Assembly: GCA_964452645.1 (NCBI GenBank) | Contig: CAYVMO010000006.1 | Span: 68,565 to 132,564, forward strand | Source: CAYXTW01 sp964452645 | GTDB taxonomy: Bacteria; Zixibacteria; MSB-5A5; GN15; PGXB01 | DNA length: 64,000 nt | Direction of reading: 5' to 3' | In this document: positions 28,061 to 36,869 of the stretch, in pieces | Numbering within the stretch: position 1 is the first letter of the stretch | How the letters are laid out: every line of letters starts with the position of its first letter | Translations under genes and position numbers: made by a program | Notes under the pieces: model-generated | Seen by the model: the letters and a program-made list of their open reading frames with translations, nothing else | Databases searched by the model: none | What the model was told of the DNA's origin: nothing

Positions 28061-28783
28061 ATGTTTATGTCTTCGTTGAAAAAAAACGCCCTGGAGTTTA
28101 AATCACTCCATGAATGGCCTGATAACGCCAATGATGCCATAAAAATCCAGCGTAAACTGAGCGTGAAGGTAATAAATGACGAAATGTCTTTAAAACCGGA
28201 AACGGTCACCGCCGTAGATACGGCGTTTGACGGTAATAATAATTATCTTTTTGCATCCGCCGTGACTTTTGATTTCCCCGGATTAAATGAAATGGAGTTT
28301 ACGACTGCGAAAAAAAAGGCGAGATTCCCATATATACCGGGTTTGAAGGCTTTTCGCGAAGGGCCGGTAATATTAACAGCGCTTGCAAAACTCAAACATA
28401 CACCGGAAATCGTAATTTATCGCGCGCATGGGATTGCTCATCCGCGATATTTCGGGCTGGCATCACATTTGGGCGTTTTAACTGATATTCCCTCCATTGG
28501 CTGTGCGCTGAAAATTCTGGCGGGGGATTATAATATGCCGCCGGTAAATAAAGGAGGGTGGAAACCGTTGTTTGCCGATGGCAATGAGGTCGGCTGTGTT
28601 TATCGAAGCAGAACCGATGTGAAACCGATTTTTATATCTCCGGGCCATCTATGTAATATAGAGGATGCGGTTAATATTGTTGCCGGGTGTCTGACCGTGT
28701 ACAGAATACCGGAACCTCTGAGAAAAGCACATCTGTATGCCAACCGGTTTAAACAGTTTCCGGCAGACCAATCCAAGGCGTAA
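28061..28783 (+). CDS. Endonuclease V homologue with altered active site
   Basis: About 240 residues matching the endonuclease V (Nfi) fold; Nfi cuts DNA near deaminated adenine (inosine). Family motifs are VTAVDTAFDG (first Asp), YIPGLKAFREGPVILTAL (Glu) and HGIAHPRYFGLASHLGVL. From the ATG at 28061 the Asp and Glu are D53 and E100, but the third metal ligand (Asp110 of E. coli) is Arg121: the text reads IYRAHG where DGHG is normal, at exactly the expected 21-residue spacing. Activity is therefore doubtful. ATG 28067 is an equally possible start; the TTG at 28052 lies too close to the predicted transcription start. Confidence 0.85.
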   Translation: MFMSSLKKNALEFKSLHEWPDNANDAIKIQRKLSVKVINDEMSLKPETVTAVDTAFDGNNNYLFASAVTFDFPGLNEMEFTTAKKKARFPYIPGLKAFREGPVILTALAKLKHTPEIVIYRAHGIAHPRYFGLASHLGVLTDIPSIGCALKILAGDYNMPPVNKGGWKPLFADGNEVGCVYRSRTDVKPIFISPGHLCNIEDAVNIVAGCLTVYRIPEPLRKAHLYANRFKQFPADQSKA

Positions 28784-28830
28784 AAAGAATAAATGAATTA
28801 TTTAAAAATGAATTTATCTGTAAAACCTAC

Positions 28831-30036
28831 ATGAGATATTTAATGGATAAAGAATATATATTAAAACGTGCCAGAGAGCTGCTGCCGCAGCAGATAAAAA
28901 TGCGGCGGGAATTGCATAAAAATCCGGAGATAGCTTTTGAAGAATTTCGGACCACCGGATTTATAAAAAATCATCTTAAACAGCATAAAATTAAAACCAA
29001 ACCTCTTAAGATGAAAACCGGGATCCTGGCGATTATTAATGAAAATAAAAAATCGGCGGTCGCGATTAGAACCGACATCGATGCCCTGCCGATAACCGAG
29101 CAGAATAGTCTTGCTTTCAGGTCGAAAAGAAATGGATTTATGCATGCCTGCGGGCATGACATTCATATGGCCGTGGTCGCAGGTGTCGCGGTGCTTCTCA
29201 ACGAAATAAAAAACGATTTGCCGGGATGTGTAAAGTTTATTTTTCAGCCGGCGGAGGAGATGGCGCCGGGCGGGGCACAGCCAATGATTAAAGAAGGTGT
29301 TTTGAAAAAACCGGGTGTCAAAATGATTTTCGGGCTGCACGTCGATCCGACGCTTCCAGTCGGGAAATTCGCATTAAGGGACGGCCCGACGATGGCCTCG
29401 GTCACCGATTTCGATATAACGATTCATGGCCAGGGGGGTCATGCCGCCTCACCGCATCGAACGGTCGATGCTATCGCGGTGGCGACCGAACTGGTCGGCT
29501 CGATACAGAAAATAGTCTCAAGGGAAACCAATCCGCTAAAACCGATTGTAATCACCTTCGGACTTATAAAAGGCGGTACGGTTCGTAATGTCATTGCCGA
29601 CAAAGTCCTATTGCAGGGGACGGCACGGACTTTGCATCCGGAAAATATGAAGCGTATACCGCGTCTGATAAAACGAACCTCTGACGGTATCTGCAAGGCG
29701 CGTAGCGCGAAATACGAGTTGAAAATTCTCTCAGGTTATCCGGTGCTGCACAATCACGGAAAAGCGAACCGAATTCTGGCAGGTGTGGCGGAAGAACTAT
29801 TTGGCCGTCGGTCGGTTTCTTTGACTCCGCAGTCGATGGGCGGTGAAGACTTTGCATTTTATCTGCAAAAAATTCCGGGGGCGATGTTCCGACTGGGTAT
29901 CAAAAACGATAAAATCGGCACCTATAAGCCGTTACATTCACCGAAGTTTATCGCCGATGAAGAGTCTATTTTTTACGGGACAGCATTGTTGGCTATGACG
30001 GTCTCAAAATTTTTCGAAAGTCTGCCTGATGCATAA
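28831..30036 (+). CDS. M20-family amidohydrolase (N-acyl amino acid / IAA-amide hydrolase type)
   Basis: A 401-residue metal-dependent amidohydrolase. Metal and catalytic motifs are HACGHDIH (C107, H109), FQPAEEMAPGGA (E142-E143), GLHVDP and, near the C-terminus, SMGGEDFAFYLQKIPGAMFRLG. These define the hippurate/IAA-amino-acid hydrolase subgroup that cleaves N-acyl amino acids. There is no signal peptide. Met5 (28843) is an alternative start; neither start has a strong ribosome-binding site. The stop overlaps the next gene by 8 bases, so the two are translationally coupled. Confidence 0.92.
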   Translation: MRYLMDKEYILKRARELLPQQIKMRRELHKNPEIAFEEFRTTGFIKNHLKQHKIKTKPLKMKTGILAIINENKKSAVAIRTDIDALPITEQNSLAFRSKRNGFMHACGHDIHMAVVAGVAVLLNEIKNDLPGCVKFIFQPAEEMAPGGAQPMIKEGVLKKPGVKMIFGLHVDPTLPVGKFALRDGPTMASVTDFDITIHGQGGHAASPHRTVDAIAVATELVGSIQKIVSRETNPLKPIVITFGLIKGGTVRNVIADKVLLQGTARTLHPENMKRIPRLIKRTSDGICKARSAKYELKILSGYPVLHNHGKANRILAGVAEELFGRRSVSLTPQSMGGEDFAFYLQKIPGAMFRLGIKNDKIGTYKPLHSPKFIADEESIFYGTALLAMTVSKFFESLPDA

Positions 30037-31489
30037 AAAATATTGGTTTGTGATTCTATCGGTTCTGCTGCTTCCGCTCGGTATTGCGGCGGATCAGTTT
30101 ATACCCGATTTGATTTTAAATTACTCCGACTTTTCATATATAACTTCCATCGCCGTCGGCTACCATTATGTTTATTACGGCACAACCAATGGTATAACCC
30201 GATACAATATCACCAAAGGTCAATGGGGTGATCCGATGATGGTCATTCAGGGTCCGGGTAATAGCGTTATCCATCAAATTGAAGCGTCATTTAATGATGA
30301 AAATGTCTGGGTTCAAACCGATCAGGGCATATTTGAATACAGCGACGTAATGGAGCAATGGACACAGATAACCGAGATGCCACAGGTCGAGACGAATGCC
30401 CGTCATCTGGCCCCGACCGAGACTTATTTCCCGCCGTGGGGTTACAATTATCTTCCGGGAGGGGTTCTGGCCGATAATCATGACCGGCGGTTTCCGTTGA
30501 CCGACATTGTCGACGATGGTTGGGGCAATCTCTGGATAGGAACATGGGGCCTGGGTGCGGCGCGCTCCGATAATGCCGGTCGCCGAATCGAGCTTTTGCC
30601 GTTCGGGCTTTTGCAAAAAGATGTAATGGCAATACATCGGGACAATGACAATTTGTGGATAAGCGGCGAGGCTGCCGGTTCTTACCGTACCGGTATAACG
30701 ATATTTAACCCGAAAAATAACAGCTTTGATTATGTGGAGAGCTTCGGCGGATATATTTACACCGCCGATGATGTGTATGATATTAGTTCCAATAAAACTG
30801 ATATTTTTGCGGCCACGAATAATGGTGTCTGGGTCGTGGATAAAAAAAAGAAAACGATTCGTGATCAGCTAAAAAGAACCTCCGGCCTGCCGGACGATCA
30901 AATATTGACGGTCCTGACGATAGGCGATACGCTTTTTGTCGGGACGAAGTACGGTTTGGGCATAATCGATATTTATGCCGATTCAACCAGGCGGATTTCG
31001 AGAACGCTTCTGCCGTCATTGACGGTTCTTTGTCTGGAAAAAGCGGGTAATGATTTATGGATCGGGACAACTTCGGGAGCGTATCGTCTCGACCTGGAGA
31101 CCGGGGCGATCGGTTTTCTTTCGGCCGATGAAATTACTCAATCGGGGAGTATTCATGATATCAAATATGTTGGCGGCAAAATATGGCTGGTGACTGATTA
31201 TGAGCTGGCATCCATAGATGCCGTTACCGCCGAAATTAATCTTTATCCCGAGGTCAACAACTATGGCGGCGCTGTTGCGGTAGCGGTGAACGATACTCTG
31301 ATAGCGGCGGCGACCATTCAGGGATTACTTCTGATCCCTCTCGACAAAAATCGGTATTCCCGGAATTACACGACTACCGATGGTTTGCTGTCGGATAATA
31401 TCCGGGATTTAATATTCGATGATGATTACCTCTGGTTGGGCACGGATTCCGGTTTAGTTCGTTTTTGGTATAAAGACCCGTCACTGTAA
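30029..31489 (+). CDS. Secreted beta-propeller protein (regulator-propeller type)
   Basis: A 486-residue exported protein; signal peptide MHKKYWFVILSVLLLPLGIAA. The remainder is built of repeats of the form DNLWIGT..GAYRLDLETG (for example NDLWIGTTSGAYRLD, DYLWLGTDSGLVRFW), typical of the propeller sensor modules of hybrid two-component proteins and of free-standing periplasmic propellers. No kinase or membrane helix follows. It overlaps the amidohydrolase stop by 8 bases; what links the two is unknown. Confidence 0.82.
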   Translation: MHKKYWFVILSVLLLPLGIAADQFIPDLILNYSDFSYITSIAVGYHYVYYGTTNGITRYNITKGQWGDPMMVIQGPGNSVIHQIEASFNDENVWVQTDQGIFEYSDVMEQWTQITEMPQVETNARHLAPTETYFPPWGYNYLPGGVLADNHDRRFPLTDIVDDGWGNLWIGTWGLGAARSDNAGRRIELLPFGLLQKDVMAIHRDNDNLWISGEAAGSYRTGITIFNPKNNSFDYVESFGGYIYTADDVYDISSNKTDIFAATNNGVWVVDKKKKTIRDQLKRTSGLPDDQILTVLTIGDTLFVGTKYGLGIIDIYADSTRRISRTLLPSLTVLCLEKAGNDLWIGTTSGAYRLDLETGAIGFLSADEITQSGSIHDIKYVGGKIWLVTDYELASIDAVTAEINLYPEVNNYGGAVAVAVNDTLIAAATIQGLLLIPLDKNRYSRNYTTTDGLLSDNIRDLIFDDDYLWLGTDSGLVRFWYKDPSL

Positions 31490-31713
31490 CATCAAGGGGC
31501 GATATCCATACATTAAAAAAAGGGCGTTGGGGGCAAAAAATCGCTTTTTTTAAAAATAAAATTTGTTACATTAAGCCAAACCCTACTAAAGCGAATTACG
31601 GAAGGTTGCGTCATAATTATCATTTTACTCAAGACAATATGGAGGAAATTGTATGGTATGATACGCGGACAGTTATTATTCATCAACGCCTCAAACTATA
31701 AACGGAGGGTCGA

Positions 31714-32595
31714 ATGAAAAAATTATTAACTCTTCTTGCCGCCTTAATCGTGATTTTTCTGATTTTCGGCTGCAGCGAAACGCCTCAGGTGACGGACCCG
31801 ATGGACATCAGTTCGCTGGGAGCATTAGTACAGCGGCCGGAGTACATTGAGACACGGCCGCCTGAAGTGGTCAGCCAATTCATTATGGAACCATCCCCGG
31901 AATATCTTCCCTACAAAAAACCGCCGCCTCCACCGCCCGATTCCGGTGATAATGAAGATCCCAATCCCAATCCGGCACATAAATATGCTTATGTGGTCGG
32001 AATTTCCGACTATGAAGGCACCGCTAATGATTTACAATATTGTGACGACGATGCCCGGGAAATGAGAACGATGCTTCAGGGCGAGGGCTTTACGGTTCAG
32101 ATGGACCTTGATCGCAGCGCCACCGCCGATAACATCGTGGCCGGATTAAACTGGCTTGTATCTTCGGCGCAGCCGGGTGATGAAATCGCTTTCTGTTATT
32201 CCGGGCATGGTATGAAAGCGCAGGGTTATGGTTCGAGTATTATTTCGACCGATTTGTATTATATTACGCACGGATATGTGATGCAGATATTCAACGCCGC
32301 CAATTGCACCAAAAAACTGGTCACGCTGGATGCCTGCGTTATAGGCGATTTCCTGTCCGACGGCGAAAGCGGAACGATAGTCGCGACGGCCTCACGTAAC
32401 ACATACTCATACGATGCCCCGGATCTCCAGAACGGCGCCTGGACATATTATTTCCTTGAAGGAGCCGGTAGCTTGATTTTTGCCGAAGATGTTGCATCCT
32501 ACGCCGAGGCCGGCATGAAAGCTTGGGCCCGACCTTATCATCTGCGGGTTACTCCCTCTCATAACGATAAATATACCGGTATGTTCGACATTTAA
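31714..32595 (+). CDS. Caspase-like (C14) peptidase, lipoprotein
   Basis: A 293-residue surface or periplasmic lipoprotein with a strong RBS (CGGAGGG). The lipobox is IFGC (Cys20), then a proline-rich spacer (residues ~67-90) and a caspase p20-like domain from ~90: YAYVVGISDYEG, the CDDDAREM helix, FCYSGHG with catalytic His165, and LDACVIGDF with catalytic Cys208. The dyad is intact. Bacterial caspase homologues are often linked to stress or cell-death responses, but a lipid-anchored copy more likely acts outside the cytoplasm. Targets unknown. A strong terminator follows. Confidence 0.88.
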   Translation: MKKLLTLLAALIVIFLIFGCSETPQVTDPMDISSLGALVQRPEYIETRPPEVVSQFIMEPSPEYLPYKKPPPPPPDSGDNEDPNPNPAHKYAYVVGISDYEGTANDLQYCDDDAREMRTMLQGEGFTVQMDLDRSATADNIVAGLNWLVSSAQPGDEIAFCYSGHGMKAQGYGSSIISTDLYYITHGYVMQIFNAANCTKKLVTLDACVIGDFLSDGESGTIVATASRNTYSYDAPDLQNGAWTYYFLEGAGSLIFAEDVASYAEAGMKAWARPYHLRVTPSHNDKYTGMFDI

Positions 32596-32621
32596 AAAAG
32601 AACATATATTTCGCCATAATG

Positions 32622-32649
32622 GCCCCCGATAAAATCGGGGGCTTTTTTT
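32622..32649 (+). terminator. Rho-independent terminator after the caspase gene
   Basis: GCCCCCGAT-AAA-ATCGGGGGC, a perfect 9-bp stem with a 3-base loop, followed by seven T. Confidence 0.9.
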
Positions 32650-32832
32650 GTGTTTTTCGTAGACCGAAAAGCGCTTTTATTTTCCGGGAAATATATTATA
32701 TTTGGATTGATACAACCCTTAATGGTGTGGACGGGCTGTAAAGCCCGGAAATTCACACCGCAGTTATTAGATGGTAGCCTGAGGGAAGAAGAAGGATAGT
32801 TTTGATATTCATCCAATGATGTGGAGGATACT

Positions 32833-34233
32833 ATGAAAATCCCGGTGATACTGAGCGTTCTTTTTTTAATATTATCCGGCACCATGATGGCGCAGGATTA
32901 TTCGACCCCTTACGTTTATTCCGCGTCAAGCGCGCCCGCGGCAACAACATATTTCAATTTTGATATTACCAACTCTATTTTTGTCGATCCGGCGGCTGTC
33001 CATGAGGTCATTTATCGGGATGCGCCGGCGAATACATGGAACAGCGGGAGTATATCCCTGTTTTACCAGGCCTGTTCGTCATATACATATTCCGGTTCGA
33101 TAAGTTATCAGCCACCGTCGGATCTATTGGAGTGGTATTTCCGGTCCGAAAACGATACGGTTGTCGTTAGCCAGTCGCCGAAAAATAGCGCCGATCAATT
33201 TCCGGTACCGGCATATTTGATGGCGGATCTGGGGGCTGATCCGGCCGGTGATACCGAAGGAGGAGGCAGCAATCTCGATATAACTCATTTTTACGCTTCT
33301 TATTCGGATAATAAGCTTTATTTCCGGCTGGATAACAATGGCGGCGGATTTCCCACTAGCGGCGGTTTGCTAACCTATTATATGTATGCGGTCGGATTAT
33401 TAAATCCGAATATGACCGATTCGACCGCCTATCTTTTAATCTATGCCAGCAATCCGTTGTTCAGTACCGGATTATTCGCAATGAACTTAAGCGACAGCAG
33501 TTTTGGCAGTATCGGATCTGTCTCGGCCCATATATCCGGGAATTCACTCAGTTTGTCGTGCAATATTTCCGATCTGGTGGCCCAACCCGGATGGCCGGAT
33601 TGGCCACCCGCCGCCGGGTTTGTGGGAGCCGCGCCGGTCACGGTGACGACGGTTATAGCTAACCTTACATACAACGATTTCGGGAAAGCGGCGATTTTAA
33701 TTCCGTCGTCGAATCTGCTTGATTATAGCGCCGTTAACAATACCCCGACATTAACTAATCCAATAGTGATTTATGATGATACCGGATTGGTCACGACCGA
33801 GATAACTTATACCGATGTGGATAATCATCTGGCTGTCGTAAGAAGTTTTTACTTCGAAGATGCCCCCTATGATATGTTTGCCTGCGAGAAGGATTATGAA
33901 AACGGAGCCGTATTCAGCACTGACCTGGCTGTCACAGGAACCAAATGGTATAAATATTATTTCGAGTTTTCCGATGGTGACCAGACAGTTAGTACATCAC
34001 TGGATTCGATTTACATTGATTTAACAACATTTATCTGTGGCGATGCCAATGATGATAGTACTGTCAATATATTCGATGTTACTTTCTTAATAAATTTTCT
34101 GTACCGCGAGGGCCCATCACCGGATCCGATAGAAGTTGCCGATGTGAATAATGACGGGGCGGTTAATATATTCGATGTAACGTATTTAATAAGCTATTTA
34201 TACCTGGAGGGCCCCGAACCGGACTGCCCGTAA
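32833..34233 (+). CDS. Secreted protein with dockerin-like C-terminus
   Basis: The ATG at 32833 is chosen because GGAGG lies ~6 bases upstream; the GTG at 32821 is part of that region. The 466 residues start with a signal peptide (VILSVLFLILSGTMMA). The middle is beta-rich, contains no catalytic motif I recognise, and has many Asp, Ser and Tyr. The last ~65 residues carry two calcium-loop repeats (CGDANDDSTVNIFDVTFLI and ADVNNDGAVNIFDVTYLI) ending GPEPDCP, the module shared with four other proteins here. Confidence 0.85.
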   Translation: MKIPVILSVLFLILSGTMMAQDYSTPYVYSASSAPAATTYFNFDITNSIFVDPAAVHEVIYRDAPANTWNSGSISLFYQACSSYTYSGSISYQPPSDLLEWYFRSENDTVVVSQSPKNSADQFPVPAYLMADLGADPAGDTEGGGSNLDITHFYASYSDNKLYFRLDNNGGGFPTSGGLLTYYMYAVGLLNPNMTDSTAYLLIYASNPLFSTGLFAMNLSDSSFGSIGSVSAHISGNSLSLSCNISDLVAQPGWPDWPPAAGFVGAAPVTVTTVIANLTYNDFGKAAILIPSSNLLDYSAVNNTPTLTNPIVIYDDTGLVTTEITYTDVDNHLAVVRSFYFEDAPYDMFACEKDYENGAVFSTDLAVTGTKWYKYYFEFSDGDQTVSTSLDSIYIDLTTFICGDANDDSTVNIFDVTFLINFLYREGPSPDPIEVADVNNDGAVNIFDVTYLISYLYLEGPEPDCP

Positions 34234-34298
34234 TTACTGACCAGATCGGATCATACTGTTGAGAAAAACCGACGAGTTATTGCCCTGATCAATAAAAA

Positions 34299-34610
34299 TT
34301 AATTTTTAAACAGATCGTCGAATCGCTTTTTCTTTTCATCTTTGGCTTCGATCGGATCGGCCTTTTTGCCGTGGCTGTGAAATGCCTGTCGCACCTGAAA
34401 ATAATCACAGAAATTGGCTTTTTCCTTGATTGCGATGGGACCGTCAATCGACCTCCATTCCCGACACTGGAAGCGTTGTGTGGGGTCGAAAAACCGACAT
34501 CCCCGGCAGCAGCGCAGGGCTGACATGCAATGCGGACAATTATCCGAGCGCATGACTTTGTCTTCGATTCCCGTCCCGCGACCGCAATTCCAGCAAATAA
34601 GATCGGCCAT
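34299..34610 (-). CDS. Small Cys-rich protein
   Basis: A 103-residue cytoplasmic protein with at least nine Cys: CWNCG (6-10), CPHC (about 25-28), CCRGCRFFD (about 34-42), QCREW and NFCDYF. The arrangement suggests two zinc sites; related small proteins with CRxCRFYDP and ANFCDYF motifs are conserved in deltaproteobacterial and related genomes without an assigned function, as far as I know. No signal peptide. The tail is Lys/Asp-rich. Confidence 0.78.
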   Translation of the reverse strand: MADLICWNCGRGTGIEDKVMRSDNCPHCMSALRCCRGCRFFDPTQRFQCREWRSIDGPIAIKEKANFCDYFQVRQAFHSHGKKADPIEAKDEKKKRFDDLFKN

Positions 34611-34797
34611 AGACTATAACTCCCCGCAAAAAAACAACAAAACTTATAATAATATAATAAAAAAACGTGATGATTTCAACCTGTTTACCAATTTTCTCAG
34701 GTTATTTAACGGTTCTTCCAAATAATCAGGATATCGACCAAGCGTTCTTACCACGCCTCTGCGCCTATCGATAATCGTTTGAATCGGCATTGATTTC

Positions 34798-35529
34798 TTA
34801 TTTTTTTACTGATAAGGGTCTGATATCGGCCATTGAGGTCCAGGCGTTTTTGTTCTGTTTGGCCAGAAAAACGACCGCCTCGGCAACCTCATCGACGGTA
34901 AGTTTTCGAGCTGCTTTTGAGGGCGATTTTGATTTTCCCGACAGGTTTGACATAAAATTCGTGTCTGTCGACGCGGGCGATAGCACACAGATTTTGATAT
35001 TATCATTGCGCACCTCACCCCCGACCGCTTCGGATAAAACATTCAGTGCCGCCTTCGACGCCGAGTACGCCGCCAATCCGGCGACACCCATTCTTCCGGC
35101 CAGCGATGAAATATTGATAATCTGCCCGCCGCTCGATTTTTTAAGAATCGGGATTAGTTCAAGAAATGAATAGTAAATCGCTTTCAGATTGGTATTAAAA
35201 ATGGTATCGAATTCCTTTTCGGTCGTTTCGATCAGCGGTTTATGAATCCCGACTCCAGCATTATTGATAAAAATATCGATATGTCCGAATTTTTTTATGG
35301 TCGAATTTATGATTTTTTTCATGCCGCTTCGGACAGTGACATCGGAAGTAACCGCCAAAAGACGGTCTTTCTTTATATTCAATCTTTCAGCGATTTTTTT
35401 CAGTTTTGGTTCGGTTCGACCGGCCAGGACTATTTTCGCGCCTTCTTCGGACATGTGCTGGGCGATGGCTGCACCGATTCCCTGCCCGGCGCCGGTTATA
35501 ACAATTACCAGATTTTCTAAAGACCGCAT
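34798..35529 (-). CDS. Short-chain dehydrogenase/reductase (SDR)
   Basis: Classical SDR of 243 residues: cofactor motif TGAGQGIG (12-19), NNAG (about 90-93), the catalytic Ser in NISSLAG, and YSASK with Tyr155 and Lys159. Arg38 after LAGRTEP suggests an NADPH preference. The substrate is unclear; 3-oxoacyl-type reductases, ketone and sugar reductases share this architecture. The gene stands alone, preceded by ~490 bases of intergenic sequence with possible RNA structure. Confidence 0.92.
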   Translation of the reverse strand: MRSLENLVIVITGAGQGIGAAIAQHMSEEGAKIVLAGRTEPKLKKIAERLNIKKDRLLAVTSDVTVRSGMKKIINSTIKKFGHIDIFINNAGVGIHKPLIETTEKEFDTIFNTNLKAIYYSFLELIPILKKSSGGQIINISSLAGRMGVAGLAAYSASKAALNVLSEAVGGEVRNDNIKICVLSPASTDTNFMSNLSGKSKSPSKAARKLTVDEVAEAVVFLAKQNKNAWTSMADIRPLSVKK

Positions 35530-36019
35530 ACAAACTCCACGGTTTTAATCAACGGCTGTGAGATAATGTAAGAAAATTCGACCTGAAGATAAAGAGTGAT
35601 AATTATAAGTTATAAAAATTTATCGGTAAAATTTAGAAAGCCCACTTTCCCCTCAGAAGTGGGCTTTCTGCCTCGAGAAAAGAAGATGACGACTTAGAGA
35701 TTTCGCATCAACTTTTTGGTTCCTTAGCATTCAAGCAAAGAAACAACTGCCATTCTTCCTCGCTAAAGGCAGCAACTAAAATGCCGAGAATCCTGGCCTA
35801 GCTTGTGCATAATGCTATCCTGTTGATTATCAGGGACATAAAGCGCGACGAAAGTTGTTTCCCTTTTGTAAAAACGGCTTTAATTCGTAAAATTTTACGA
35901 CATATTAATCAATTTATGCCTTAATATTGTGCAAATCAATCGATTACAGATTGAGCCGGGAACCGCATAAATCGTATTCCCTTACGAATTAAACACATGG
36001 GATAAATTTTGTCATGGCT
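35530..36019. other. 490-base intergenic region with hairpin, palindrome and possible structured RNA
   Basis: No convincing coding frame. It holds a 13-bp inverted repeat at 35636-35670 (AGAAAGCCCACTT and its complement, 9-base loop), a potentially structured minus-strand stretch at 35725-35817 closed by TAGCATT pairing with AATGCTA, and a perfect 16-bp palindrome TCGTAAAATTTTACGA at 35885-35900. A weak minus-strand promoter (TTGATT-N17-TAAATT) can be drawn upstream of the palindrome. Taken together this looks like a small RNA gene or a regulated leader of the SDR gene. Confidence 0.4.
35636..35670. terminator. 13-bp inverted repeat, possible terminator
   Basis: AGAAAGCCCACTT pairs with AAGTGGGCTTTCT across a 9-base loop. 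The T-run after the stem is short on both strands, so it may be a terminator or a protein-binding or processing site. Confidence 0.5.
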
Positions 36020-36805
36020 TTAGATATTCAGCAAATCGGCCAGTCTTTTAATCGTCATTATATCTTTTAATGAATATATTGCATTCCCGTCTGCTGTTAA
36101 ATCGCTTCTGTCAGACCTGAAATCCATTGCGTCACGATTGTTACTCATCCGGTCACGCCGAATCAGAATGGGCTTAAATCCTGCTCCTTTGGCGCCACAA
36201 ATGTCTTCAAAGGTGTCGCCAACATAAACCGCTTGCTCAGGTCTAAATTCAAAATGATTAAGGGCGTAAAGGAAGATTCGTTTGTCAGGTTTTTTAAAAC
36301 CGACCTCACCTGAAATAACCAAAACGTCGAAAAAGTCAATTAGCCTAAATTCGGCAAGTAGGGCATAAATATGCGGCGGGTGATCAAAATTGGTTATTAG
36401 GCCGAGTATTTTGTTCTGTTTCAGCCTTTCGAGTGTCGGCTGCGCATCAGGATCCAAGATTATATGTCGGTACCATGATTCAATGGCGGATTCGACCGTA
36501 CTTTTGATTTCCGTGACCTGTAAATCCAGGTTTACATCATGGCTGAGTCGCTTAATACGTCTTTCAAAAATAGTCAATCCGTCCTTTTCTATTGGCGGTT
36601 CTGGCCTCTCGAAGAAACCATTGCATTTAACAGAAAATCGGTCTTTAGCCATCGACAGGCCGTATTTCTGAAAAGAATTATATACGGATAAAAACCAATC
36701 AGTCCAGGCTTCGCCCATATTTCCATAGATTAACAGCGTTCCGTACAGATCAAAGAACACTGCTTTGATATTTTTGGGTATAATTTGTTTGTTTAGAGCC
36801 GCCAT
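36020..36805 (-). CDS. HAD-superfamily hydrolase
   Basis: A 261-residue haloacid-dehalogenase-fold hydrolase with a helical cap. Motif I is FFDLYGT (nucleophile Asp19, Tyr at the usual second-Asp position, as in the haloacid dehalogenase and some phosphatase subgroups), motif II LITNFD, motif III Lys in GFKKPDKRIF, motif IV YVGDTFEDICGAKGAG. The Tyr variant leaves open phosphatase versus dehalogenase activity. It lies downstream of the methyltransferase gene (gap ~65 bases) and may be in the same unit as the methyltransferase and nitroreductase. Confidence 0.88.
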   Translation of the reverse strand: MAALNKQIIPKNIKAVFFDLYGTLLIYGNMGEAWTDWFLSVYNSFQKYGLSMAKDRFSVKCNGFFERPEPPIEKDGLTIFERRIKRLSHDVNLDLQVTEIKSTVESAIESWYRHIILDPDAQPTLERLKQNKILGLITNFDHPPHIYALLAEFRLIDFFDVLVISGEVGFKKPDKRIFLYALNHFEFRPEQAVYVGDTFEDICGAKGAGFKPILIRRDRMSNNRDAMDFRSDRSDLTADGNAIYSLKDIMTIKRLADLLNI

Positions 36806-36869
36806 TGATGAAATTTATACAAAAATGTCCGATTGGCAAGTAAATAATATCGTCAATACACGATGTCGT

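Noticed and set aside
35670..35800. A short minus-strand reading frame (text like ILVAAFSEEEWQLFLCLNAKEPK) in the gap before the SDR gene
   Set aside because: It has no ATG/GTG/TTG start with a ribosome-binding site, and a stop lies just upstream. The stretch is better explained as non-coding.
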